From the NCBI GenBank assembly GCA_038205115.1, contig JBBRCE010000030.1, positions 1 to 59,743 of the forward strand: a DNA stretch of 59,743 bases, read 5' to 3'. This document shows positions 34,155 through 42,272 of this stretch, in pieces (the stretch's first letter is position 1; each line of letters opens with the position of its first letter). The notes under the pieces were generated by a model. That model saw only the letters and a list, made by a program, of their open reading frames with translations. It did no database searches and was not told the DNA's origin. This DNA is from JBBRCE01 sp038205115. GTDB taxonomy: Bacteria > Planctomycetota > Planctomycetia > Pirellulales > JBBRCE01. The translations under genes and the position numbers were made by a program.

Positions 34155-37029
34155 AATGCAGCGCGTCCGTCAGTTTTAACATTGTCGCCCTGCGCGCCGG
34201 CAGCCAGGCGGCAATCATCACAATCAGAATCGCGCCAAAAAACGCGCCCAGCACGAATCCGGGATAGATCACAAAGTCGATGTCGCGGCCAACCGCCGTG
34301 CGCGATGCAATGTTCATTACGTAAGCCACGACCAGCCCCACCAGCGCGCCGGGCGTCAGTCCGAGCAGCGCCATGATTGCCGCTTGCGCCAGAATCGTGC
34401 GGCGCACTTGATACTTGGTCATCGCCACTACGCGGAGCATGCCGAGCTCGCGCGTTTGTTCCAGCACGTTCATGGTCAGCGTATTGACGATGCCAAAACT
34501 GGCGGCGATGAAGCCGATGGCCAGCAGCACCCACAGCGTGGCCACAACGCCATTCATCATGCCGTCCACCAATCCCGAGAAACCCTCGTAGGAAAGCAGC
34601 AATACGCCGAATTCTTTGCAAAGCTTTTCGAGTTCCGGCTTAATCTCAGGAATTTTCGATTGATCGACAAACAGAGTGAAGGCATCAGCGCCCTCGACAT
34701 GCAACAGGCGTTCGGCCACTTGGCGCTGCATGTACATGGTCATGCCGCCGCCGGCATACTCGTTGGCAATGGCGGCAATTTGGACTTTACGCAAACCATC
34801 CGCGGTGCGAATGGAAAGCTGATCGCCGACTTTCAGATGCCGGCGCTCGGACAGCACGCTACCGACGACTACTTGGCCGTCGTGCAGTTTTTCGACCAGC
34901 CCGTGCGTGTCGCCGCGTTTGATATCAATGGCAATTGGCTTATCGAGCGGATATTCGCGAACGATCACCAGCAACTGCAAATCCGAATTTCTGCCTTGCC
35001 CGCCCTGGCGCGGCGATTCTTCGGCCTGCTGGCCGACGGGCTGGCCGCGATCCGCGAGTTTTGCGTCATCCCCGGGGGATTCGTTGGGACGGGCTTCGGA
35101 CGGGCTTGCTTCAGATGACGGGTGATCGGCTTGCATTGCCGCAACTGGCGACGAATTTTTTTGATCGTCCTCTTGCAGCGTAACACGGGCGAACTTCACG
35201 CGTTGCACGTCTTTCACGCCATCCACATGCCGCAGTTTTTCCAGCATTTCGTCCGGCAAGTCGGCCGCCGTGGTGCTGCCCATGTTTGGCATCATCGACC
35301 GCACGAAGAAGTCGCCATTTACTGTGCGTTTGAACCATTGCTTGACGTCTTGCGTGCTGTTGATGATTGATGTGCCCATGCCGATCCCCACAGCCAAGGC
35401 AATGAATAGCACGCCCACGGTCAAGGTCGTTCGCACGCGACGGCGCAACACCTGGCGATAAGCCAGCATGCCTTCGGTGCCGAAAAGTGGCGAAAGGATG
35501 TTTCGAATCGCGGTCGCCCACGGCGTAAGCACCAAGGGGATCAGCGCCAGGCAACCGAGCAGAGCGGCGACGGCAGCCGGAACCGAGGCGTCGATTGAGA
35601 TTTTGCCAAGCACGCAACCTGCCAGCACGGCACCGCCAGTCAACAACGCCAGGGCACCGGCGATCGAAATATAGATTGGTGACTTTTGCGTGCGATCTTG
35701 CTGCGAAACGCCGCTCATGCCTTCTAGCGGAGTGAGCTTGCTCGCCAGCCAGGCCGGAACTAGCGTTGCTAAGAACGCGACGCCCAGGCCGAAGGTTGTG
35801 CCTTTGAGGATCGGTTTGAACGAAAACGCCACGTCGGGCTGCGCGGATTGCATCAGCTTACTCATGGCGATCGACAGATAATGAGCGCCAAACAAACCCA
35901 AGGCAAGGCCAATCACCGTGCCGAAGATTCCCAGTGCGACGCCTTCGGTCAGCATGATTTTCATCACCTGATTGCGCGTGGCGCCAATGGCGCGCATGAT
36001 TGAAAGTTGCCGGCGGCGTTCGGCCACGTTCATCAAGAACGTATTGAGAACGATGATGACCGAAACCAGCAGTGAGAGTCCTGTGGCCAAGTCCAACCCT
36101 TGTTCGGTGGACATCATGGTTTCGTCAGCTTGCTGCGTGTTGGCTTTGGGAATACTGACCGTCACGCCGCGCGGCAGCACCTTGGCGATGGCTGCCATCT
36201 CTTCTTGCGGTACGACCTTAGGATTCAGCACAATTTGCAGCACGTCCGCCATGTTGTTGCCGGTCATCAGCGCTTGCGCTTGATCGATATGCATGAACGC
36301 CATGCCGGCTTGCTTCATCGCCGCGGCTCCACGTGCGGAAACCATGCCGACAATCTTCCAATCGATCCGTCGCCGACTGAGCTTGGTCGAAATCCGAGCC
36401 GTATCGCCAAGTTTCACGCCCATGTATTTAGCGAAGCCAGCGTCCAGCACCAGGCCCTTGTTGAGATCCTCATTGTCCTGCTCCGCGTCCGCTTGGTCGG
36501 CATCTGGCTTTGCGGCGTCTGGCTTTGCGGCGTCTGGCTTTGCGGCGGCGGTTTTCGCCGGCGGTTTACCGTTGACCGCCGGGTCAATCCAACTGCCTGG
36601 CACAAACTCCACCACGTCGAACTCGCGAACGTAGTGATCGCGATGCGGATCGATGGCCAGCACTTGCATGTTGGTCCGCGTCCAATCGTCAACGGTCTGG
36701 TCTTCGGAGGGCGTTTCGCGCTTCGCCTCTTTAATGAGCGAAACAGCTAGCGGCCGTTGCAGCAGCGGCACCGCAGCTTTTACGCCCGGGATGGCTTCGA
36801 TGCTGTCGATCAAGTTTTGATCGACGCCTTCCAGGCTGTCGGCCGTGACTTCCAAATCCGACTTGCCGTTAATCGCCTTGAACATCGAGTGATAGGCTTG
36901 CCGCGTGGCCGTGGTCGATTCGCTGACCGCCACCACTGCCGCCACACCAATCACAATGCTCAGCACAGTTAACACCGCGCGGCCGGGGCGCGCGCCGACC
37001 TGCCGGATACTGAACTGCCACATCTTCAT
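34147..37029 (-). CDS. ABC transporter permease, MacB/FtsX type with two permease modules
   Basis: 960 residues. An N-terminal FtsX/MacB-like half (membrane anchor VLSIVIGVAAVVAV, a large periplasmic MacB_PCD-like domain, then a three-helix FtsX block beginning around DLATGLSLLVSVIIVLNTF) is followed by a second such half (FFVRSMMPNMGS to the C-terminal FtsX block). This is a fused pair of permease modules, as in LolE/MacB-like lipoprotein or peptide exporters of planctomycetes. The first periplasmic domain contains a low-complexity KPDAA repeat. It overlaps the ATPase gene by 4 bases. The exported substrate is unknown. Confidence 0.88.
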   Translation of the reverse strand: MKMWQFSIRQVGARPGRAVLTVLSIVIGVAAVVAVSESTTATRQAYHSMFKAINGKSDLEVTADSLEGVDQNLIDSIEAIPGVKAAVPLLQRPLAVSLIKEAKRETPSEDQTVDDWTRTNMQVLAIDPHRDHYVREFDVVEFVPGSWIDPAVNGKPPAKTAAAKPDAAKPDAAKPDADQADAEQDNEDLNKGLVLDAGFAKYMGVKLGDTARISTKLSRRRIDWKIVGMVSARGAAAMKQAGMAFMHIDQAQALMTGNNMADVLQIVLNPKVVPQEEMAAIAKVLPRGVTVSIPKANTQQADETMMSTEQGLDLATGLSLLVSVIIVLNTFLMNVAERRRQLSIMRAIGATRNQVMKIMLTEGVALGIFGTVIGLALGLFGAHYLSIAMSKLMQSAQPDVAFSFKPILKGTTFGLGVAFLATLVPAWLASKLTPLEGMSGVSQQDRTQKSPIYISIAGALALLTGGAVLAGCVLGKISIDASVPAAVAALLGCLALIPLVLTPWATAIRNILSPLFGTEGMLAYRQVLRRRVRTTLTVGVLFIALAVGIGMGTSIINSTQDVKQWFKRTVNGDFFVRSMMPNMGSTTAADLPDEMLEKLRHVDGVKDVQRVKFARVTLQEDDQKNSSPVAAMQADHPSSEASPSEARPNESPGDDAKLADRGQPVGQQAEESPRQGGQGRNSDLQLLVIVREYPLDKPIAIDIKRGDTHGLVEKLHDGQVVVGSVLSERRHLKVGDQLSIRTADGLRKVQIAAIANEYAGGGMTMYMQRQVAERLLHVEGADAFTLFVDQSKIPEIKPELEKLCKEFGVLLLSYEGFSGLVDGMMNGVVATLWVLLAIGFIAASFGIVNTLTMNVLEQTRELGMLRVVAMTKYQVRRTILAQAAIMALLGLTPGALVGLVVAYVMNIASRTAVGRDIDFVIYPGFVLGAFFGAILIVMIAAWLPARRATMLKLTDALHYE
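36503..36547. repeat. 15-bp coding minisatellite, three perfect copies
   Basis: TCTGGCTTTGCGGCG occurs three times in tandem without mismatch. On the minus strand it encodes KPDAA repeats in the first periplasmic domain of the ABC permease. A multiple of three keeps the frame, so copy number could change without breaking the gene. Confidence 0.95.
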
Positions 37030-37760
37030 CGTGGCTTCTCCGACATAGCCATGGCTTGCGCAAACGAGCGAACCGGCTGTTGCTCGTCGTCCTGCACAAT
37101 CAGCCCGTCTTGGATCATCACCAGCCGGTCGGCCATTTTGGCCATCTTGGGATCGTGCGTGACCATGATGATGGTGTGATGCCGCTCATCGACCAGGCGT
37201 CGCAACATGTTGGCGACCGATGCACCGTTTTTGCTGTCCAAGTTGCCGGTTGGCTCGTCGGCCAGCAGCAAGGCCGGTTCAATAACCAGCGCCCGGGCCA
37301 CGGCCACGCGCTGTTGCTCGCCGCCCGACATCGTGCTGGGGATGTGCGACCGACGATGGCCAACATTCACCAGTTCCAGCACTTCGGCTGCCCGTCGCGC
37401 GGCTTCGGCCGATGGCACGCCGTCTAGCAGCAGCGGCAGCGCCACGTTTTCTTCAGCGGTGAGCGTCGGCAGCAGGTTAAATTGCTGAAAGATGAAACCC
37501 AGGCGTCGGCGGCGTTTGAGCGTACGCTGGTCGTCGTTGAGTGAAGCCATGTCGATGCCTTCGAGCAGCACTTGACCTTGGCTGGGCGTGTCGACACCGC
37601 CGAGCAGATGCAACAGCGTGCTTTTTCCGGAGCCAGACGGGCCCATGATGGCCAGCATCTCACCTTGGTTGACTTGCAAGTCAATGCCGTGCAAGACTTC
37701 GGTGCGCGCTTCGCCGTCGCCGTAATGCTTGCGCAGATCACGAGTTTCGATAACGTACAT
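37026..37760 (-). CDS. ABC transporter ATP-binding protein, LolD/MacB type
   Basis: 244-residue ATPase: Walker A GPSGSGKST (40-48), signature MSGGEQQRVAVARAL, Walker B LLLADEPTGNLD and the H-loop MVTHDPK. It powers the two-module permease encoded downstream (overlap ATGA). The ATG at 37760 has GAGG about 8 bases upstream. The frame continues 15 codons further without a family counterpart. Confidence 0.93.
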   Translation of the reverse strand: MYVIETRDLRKHYGDGEARTEVLHGIDLQVNQGEMLAIMGPSGSGKSTLLHLLGGVDTPSQGQVLLEGIDMASLNDDQRTLKRRRRLGFIFQQFNLLPTLTAEENVALPLLLDGVPSAEAARRAAEVLELVNVGHRRSHIPSTMSGGEQQRVAVARALVIEPALLLADEPTGNLDSKNGASVANMLRRLVDERHHTIIMVTHDPKMAKMADRLVMIQDGLIVQDDEQQPVRSFAQAMAMSEKPR

Positions 37761-38086
37761 CAAAAGACCTCGCCCGAAATCCGCGGACCTTGGGTCTGCA
37801 ACCATTGCAGCGCCCCATCAACGATCCGCCGTGGCGTCGATCGAAGGCGGACTACAGACGTGCAGTTTACCCGATGAATTGGCCCGCGCCACCCCGCGTA
37901 TGACGTTGCGCCGCAAATATTTAGCGTTAAAGTCATAGCTCAACACGCGAGTTTAACGTCATTGCGATCCCTGCATTTGTCGCAGTTTGCCTAATTCGCG
38001 CAAGCTTTGGTCGTGCGAGCATGCACGCGTTCGATCTCGCTTCGATTTCTGCCGGCAGCTGGCACCGCAGGCAACTCGGCCCTCGT
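37761..38086. other. intergenic region upstream of the ABC exporter
   Basis: 326 bases between the exporter ATPase start and the histidine kinase stop. I find no convincing ORF, no hairpin with a T-tract and no clear promoter. It presumably carries the exporter promoter. Confidence 0.5.
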
Positions 38087-39151
38087 TCATAAGGGCAGGC
38101 TAAACCAGATTTGCGTCTGCCCGGCACTGACCTTGCTCCCGACTTTGCCGCCGTGCGCTTCGATCAATTCTTTGACAATCGTCAGCCCGACACCGGTTCC
38201 ACCATGCGCGCGCGAACGCGACGGCTCGGCACGATAAAATCGTTCGAAAATCAATTCTGGATCGGCGCGGTCGATGTCCGCGCAATCGTTGCTAAACGAA
38301 ACTGTGATTGCCGCGGGCGACCGCTGAGCCACAACGGTCACACGCCCGCCTGTGGGCGTGTAACGCCAGGCGTTTTCCAGCAGGTTGGTTAACACCTGCC
38401 GCAGCTTGTCCATGTCGGCCGCGACGTCTAAGCGAGCGGCCGCCACATCGAGCGCCACGGCCAACTTCTTTTCGGCAAACTTCAATTGAAACAACTCGAC
38501 AGTCTGCTCGATCAGCGGCGCAAGCTGAATTGGCTTCGTGTGCAAATTATCGCGGGCGGCGTCGGCGCGGGCGAGATTCAGCAAATCTTCAACCAGCGAA
38601 ACCAACCGCAAGGTTTCTTCGTGCAACGATTCAAAGGTTTCCGTCGAGGGCGGCATCACGCGATCGATCAGCGCTTCCAAATACCCGCGAATGTTGGTCA
38701 GTGGCGTTCGCAGTTCGTGCGCGACATTGACCACCATCTCTTTACGAAGCTGTTCGATATGAATCAAGCTTTCGGTCATGCGATTAAAAGCGCTGGCCAG
38801 ATCGCCAATCTCGTCGCGGCCATGCGCGGCCACTCGTTCCGAATAATCGCCGGCGGCAATTCGTCCCGCGCTCTGCGTCATCTCCGTTAACGGCTTGAGT
38901 ACGCGACTGGTCCACCAAATGCTCAGACAGAACGCAATACCGCAGCCTGCCAGGCTAGCGAAAGCCAAATAATGCTGCACCGAGTCGAGAAACATGCGGT
39001 GCGCTTTTTCCGGCGCAATGCCGTAATCCTTGCTCAAGGTCATGAAATAATCGGCGGCCAAAAAGTGAATCGCCAAATCGATCATCAGCGCCACCATCAC
39101 GACAATCGTCACGTTGATCAGCGTAAATTTCCAAAGTAAGCGAAGTTTCAC
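38087..39151 (-). CDS. sensor histidine kinase
   Basis: 354-residue membrane kinase with helices at about 10-32 and 60-82, a short periplasmic loop of about 28 residues, a HAMP linker, the phosphoacceptor His145 in NVAHELRTPL and a HATPase domain (NLLENAWRYTP, GGTGVGLTIVKEL). The short loop argues for sensing in the membrane or cytoplasm. The GTG start overlaps the response regulator stop by 4 bases. The close gap to the ABC exporter downstream suggests, but does not prove, that it controls it. Confidence 0.93.
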   Translation of the reverse strand: MKLRLLWKFTLINVTIVVMVALMIDLAIHFLAADYFMTLSKDYGIAPEKAHRMFLDSVQHYLAFASLAGCGIAFCLSIWWTSRVLKPLTEMTQSAGRIAAGDYSERVAAHGRDEIGDLASAFNRMTESLIHIEQLRKEMVVNVAHELRTPLTNIRGYLEALIDRVMPPSTETFESLHEETLRLVSLVEDLLNLARADAARDNLHTKPIQLAPLIEQTVELFQLKFAEKKLAVALDVAAARLDVAADMDKLRQVLTNLLENAWRYTPTGGRVTVVAQRSPAAITVSFSNDCADIDRADPELIFERFYRAEPSRSRAHGGTGVGLTIVKELIEAHGGKVGSKVSAGQTQIWFSLPL

Positions 39152-39861
39152 GGGGCCGGATGCTCCTGATCGGCAAATTGATAACCGATGCCGCGTACCG
39201 TCAAAATCAATTCCGGGCGGGCGGGGTCGGTTTCGATCTTCTGTCGCAATTTGCCAATGTGTACGTCCACCACGCGATCGACCACGATCTCGCCGTCCGG
39301 ATAAAACTGCTCGACCAGTTCCTCGCGCGAAAACACTCGGCCCGGCGCGGTCATCAATGTCTTCAACAGCGAATATTCGATGGGAGTCAGAGCCACCGGC
39401 GACCCGTTGAGCGCCACGCGACGCTTCTCCAGATTCAACACGAGTCCAGCGTGGCTGCGCGTGGGGATTGGCGGAACAATTGTCGCGACGGTCCGCCGCA
39501 GTATCGCTTTCACCCGCGCGACCACTTCGCGTGGGCTAAACGGCTTTACAACATAGTCGTCGCCGCCAAGCCCTAACCCCAACACGCGGTCGGCCTCTTC
39601 GTCACGGGCAGTCAGAAACAGAATGGGCGTGTTGGATTTTGCTCGCACCGCGCGGCAGACTTCCCAGCCATCGACCAGCGGCAACATGATGTCCAAAATC
39701 AGCAGTTGCGGCTGACTGGCGTGGAAGACATCGAGCGCCTGTTGGCCGTCAAACGCCACGGCCGTCGAGAAGCCATCACGCTGCAAATAAGTGACCAGCA
39801 GATTGGACGTTTTCTTGTCGTCTTCGGCGATCAGAATCAAATTGGCGGCGGAGTCGTTCAT
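39148..39861 (-). CDS. OmpR-family response regulator
   Basis: 237 residues. Receiver domain with acidic Asp14/Asp15, phosphoacceptor Asp57 in LLILDIMLP and VVKPF, then an OmpR-type winged helix (ILTVRGIGYQF at the end). It is the partner of the kinase encoded immediately downstream, to which it is translationally coupled. The ATG at 39861 begins the conserved receiver strand; the longer frame is not conserved. Confidence 0.94.
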   Translation of the reverse strand: MNDSAANLILIAEDDKKTSNLLVTYLQRDGFSTAVAFDGQQALDVFHASQPQLLILDIMLPLVDGWEVCRAVRAKSNTPILFLTARDEEADRVLGLGLGGDDYVVKPFSPREVVARVKAILRRTVATIVPPIPTRSHAGLVLNLEKRRVALNGSPVALTPIEYSLLKTLMTAPGRVFSREELVEQFYPDGEIVVDRVVDVHIGKLRQKIETDPARPELILTVRGIGYQFADQEHPAP

Positions 39862-39934
39862 AACGCGCTGATTGGCAAGTCTATGGTTGTGCTGCGATTT
39901 TCGAATTTGCCGACACAAACGGTGCCGGCCGCGA

Positions 39935-40489
39935 TCACGGCGCGCGCGGCTCGAACTTGAGCGCTACGGAGTTCATACAGTATCGCAAGCCGGTCGGCAA
40001 AGGGCCATCGTCAAATACGTGACCGAGATGCGCCCCACAGTTGTCGCACATGATTTCCGTGCGCGCCATCAGCATGTCGTAATCGGTCTGAGTCCGCACC
40101 GCGCCCGTCAACGGCAGCCAAAAACTGGGCCAACCGGTGCCCGAGTCGAACTTGGTTTTCGAGGCGAACAACGGGTGGTCGCAGCACACGCAGTGATAGA
40201 TGCCATCATCGTGCGAGTGGGCGTACTCGCCCGAGTATGGCGGTTCTGTGCCTTTCAGCCGCGTGACGCGAAATTGCTCGGCAGTCAGTTGCTCTTGCCA
40301 CTGAGCTTGGCTACGATTCACGCGGAAACTTTTTTCCGTACTTGCCGCGGGCTGTTCCGACGATCGCGACGCCGACGATTGCGACGCCGACCAGCCGCGC
40401 CACGCACAGCCGGCGGTAATGGCTAAAATTACCGCGAACAGAATTTTCGAAATCGCACCGCGACGGCGATTGGAATAAGCACCAGACAT
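39935..40489 (-). CDS. msrB: exported peptide-methionine (R)-S-oxide reductase
   Basis: Repairs the R form of methionine sulfoxide. The 184-residue protein has an N-terminal hydrophobic signal or anchor (ISKILFAVILAITAGCAW, with a possible lipid-attachment Cys28), then an MsrB domain with zinc ligands CVCC (Cys100, Cys103) and CDNC (Cys148, Cys151) and catalytic Cys171 in RYCMNS. Most bacterial MsrB proteins are cytoplasmic, so the export signal is notable. The ATG has GGGGAG 6 bases upstream. It is divergent from the methionine-rich protein gene at 40782. Confidence 0.92.
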   Translation of the reverse strand: MSGAYSNRRRGAISKILFAVILAITAGCAWRGWSASQSSASRSSEQPAASTEKSFRVNRSQAQWQEQLTAEQFRVTRLKGTEPPYSGEYAHSHDDGIYHCVCCDHPLFASKTKFDSGTGWPSFWLPLTGAVRTQTDYDMLMARTEIMCDNCGAHLGHVFDDGPLPTGLRYCMNSVALKFEPRAP

Positions 40490-40781
40490 CGAAGTCTCCC
40501 CGTTGAAAATTCGGACGGATTCAATTGCGTCGTCCACGTGCGCAGGCACCAACGATTGCCAAATCCACATTGCAATTATTGCCGACAAATCGCTGGCGAA
40601 CATGCTGGAAAGCTGCGGATTGGCCATCTTTACCGAATCGTTACGCAATCAACGCTCAATCGATACTGCCCTGCTCTAGACGAAAACCCAGCCAACTCCA
40701 AAGATGAATTCGTTGCCCAACGGCACGCGCCGGATGCGGCAGTTTCCATCTCGTTTTTGGTTTTTTTAAGGAGCGTTGGTT

Positions 40782-41255
40782 ATGGTTCGTTTCACGATGT
40801 TTTCTCTGATCGCCGGATGTTGCCTGATTGCGAGTTCCACCGCACAAGCACAAGTCAAGACCGAAGCCGCGCCGGCCAAGAGTGGCGATGCGGATGAGAT
40901 GATGATGATGAAAAAAATGATGATGGATCCCAGCGCCATGATGATGGCCAAGAAGTCGATGATGAGCGACGACAAAATGGCGTCCATGATGGCTCGCGAG
41001 ATGCTGATCCAAGAACTGATGCACGACAAAGACGTCACCATGGCCATGCAGAAAGACATGATGTCGGCCAAGGAAGACCCGGCGATGATGAAGGCCCACG
41101 CCGACAAAGTGATGATGGCCAAGTCCGCCATGATGAAGGACAAGCAAGCCATGGAGTCGATGATGCACGAGATTATGATGCGGCACATGGTTGCCGATAA
41201 AATGAGCAAAATGATGAAGTCCGATGCGCCGATGCCGCGCAGCGAAAAGCGATAA
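40782..41255 (+). CDS. exported methionine-rich protein
   Basis: 157 residues, of which 39 are methionine (one quarter), arranged as MM, MMM and MMMM clusters between Lys and Asp. The N-terminus is a signal peptide with either a lipobox (LIAGC, Cys13) or a type I cut after TAQAQ. The predicted fold is helical, with no known domain. The ATG has a strong AAGGAG site 8 bases upstream. Met-rich exported proteins are known as oxidant sinks (MrpX, recycled by MsrP) or as copper binders. With an exported MsrB divergent and an exported CxxC protein downstream, the oxidant-sink reading is favoured; this is inference. Antisense His/Ile-rich frames here are shadows. Confidence 0.85.
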   Translation: MVRFTMFSLIAGCCLIASSTAQAQVKTEAAPAKSGDADEMMMMKKMMMDPSAMMMAKKSMMSDDKMASMMAREMLIQELMHDKDVTMAMQKDMMSAKEDPAMMKAHADKVMMAKSAMMKDKQAMESMMHEIMMRHMVADKMSKMMKSDAPMPRSEKR

Positions 41256-41368
41256 TTGCCCCACGCCAACCGTGCGCGTCCGCTCTCCCGCCGCGGAGCG
41301 GACTCGTCACGGGCGAGAGTACATGATTTCCGTAGGCAGAATTTGTCAATCAATTTGGAGAACTCGCG

Positions 41369-42154
41369 ATGCCGGCTCGATCGATCATTCGAAATGTCCT
41401 GTTCTCAACCGCGGCTTTGGCGGCCATCGGGCTGGCAATCATGCGCTCACGACCATCCAGCGCGGATGAAAAAACGGCTCCGCCCGCCGCCGCGCCCGCC
41501 AGCGTGGCCGTTGTGGAATTGTTTACGTCCGAGGGCTGCTCAAGTTGCCCGTCGGCCGATAAGCTGCTGGCCGAACTGGCCAGCGATCGCGTGCTGCCGC
41601 TTGAATTCCATGTGGATTATTGGAATCAGCTTGGCTGGAAAGATCCGTTCAGCAGCGCGGACTACACGAAACGCCAATACGAATATGCTAAGACGGCGGG
41701 CGCAACGCAGGTTTACACGCCGCAAATGGTCGTCGGCGGCGCGGACTCGTTTGTCGGGTCCAATCGCGGCATGGCGAAAGCGGCTATTGAAAAAACATTG
41801 AAGGAACCGGCCGAACATCGTATCCGTTTGGCAAGCAGCGAAGCGAAAGACGGCGCAATCAACGTCAGCTATGCCGTGCAAGGCGACAAGCTGGCTGGCA
41901 CACTCTTGAACCTGGCCGTCGTACAAAGCCGTGCGACATCGGACGTGACCAGCGGCGAAAACAAAGGCAGCACATTGCCGCACATGAACGTGGTCCGCGT
42001 ACTGAAAACCAGCGAGCTCGATGCCAGCGGCAAGGGTCAAGCCGCGATCAAATTGCCAACCGGCGTGGCGGCCAACGATCTAAAACTCGTCGGCTTTACG
42101 CAACGGCCCGAGTCGCGTAAAGTCACCGGCGGCGTCAGCATCGAACTGAAGTAG
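41369..42154 (+). CDS. DUF1223 exported thioredoxin-fold protein with CxxC
   Basis: 261 residues. N-terminal signal or anchor (VLFSTAALAAIGLAIM), then a DUF1223 domain with the redox motif ELFTSEGCSSCPSAD (Cys57, Cys60), QVYTPQMVVGG (cis-Pro region) and a C-terminal beta-rich part. DUF1223 proteins have a thioredoxin-like fold; their role is unsettled. The GGAG ribosome-binding site supports the ATG at 41369. It lies 113 bases downstream of the Met-rich gene and could reduce MsrB after each repair cycle. Confidence 0.88.
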   Translation: MPARSIIRNVLFSTAALAAIGLAIMRSRPSSADEKTAPPAAAPASVAVVELFTSEGCSSCPSADKLLAELASDRVLPLEFHVDYWNQLGWKDPFSSADYTKRQYEYAKTAGATQVYTPQMVVGGADSFVGSNRGMAKAAIEKTLKEPAEHRIRLASSEAKDGAINVSYAVQGDKLAGTLLNLAVVQSRATSDVTSGENKGSTLPHMNVVRVLKTSELDASGKGQAAIKLPTGVAANDLKLVGFTQRPESRKVTGGVSIELK

Positions 42155-42183
42155 TTGCTGGACGGAGTCCGGTCACAATCACG

Positions 42184-42226
42184 CGCGGAGAGATCGTCCA
42201 CTTACGATCGCTCCGCGTTGTTGTTT
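42184..42226 (+). terminator. intrinsic terminator after the DUF1223 gene
   Basis: A 14-bp stem with one mismatch (42184-42197 with 42204-42217), 6-base loop, followed by TTGTTGTTT on the plus strand. It also separates this unit from the convergent GH57 gene. Confidence 0.8.
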
Positions 42227-42272
42227 ACACTGGCGACGATCGATCGCCGCGACGACACGCGGACTAAATGCA

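Noticed and set aside
41279..41304. Terminator between the Met-rich gene and DUF1223
   Set aside because: There is a perfect 8-bp inverted repeat, but the loop is 10 bases and no T-tract follows. Read-through into DUF1223 is likely.
40656..41353. Two minus-strand frames rich in His and in Ile/Ser over the Met-rich gene
   Set aside because: They are the mirror reading of ATG-rich codons. The plus-strand frame has a strong ribosome-binding site and a signal peptide.
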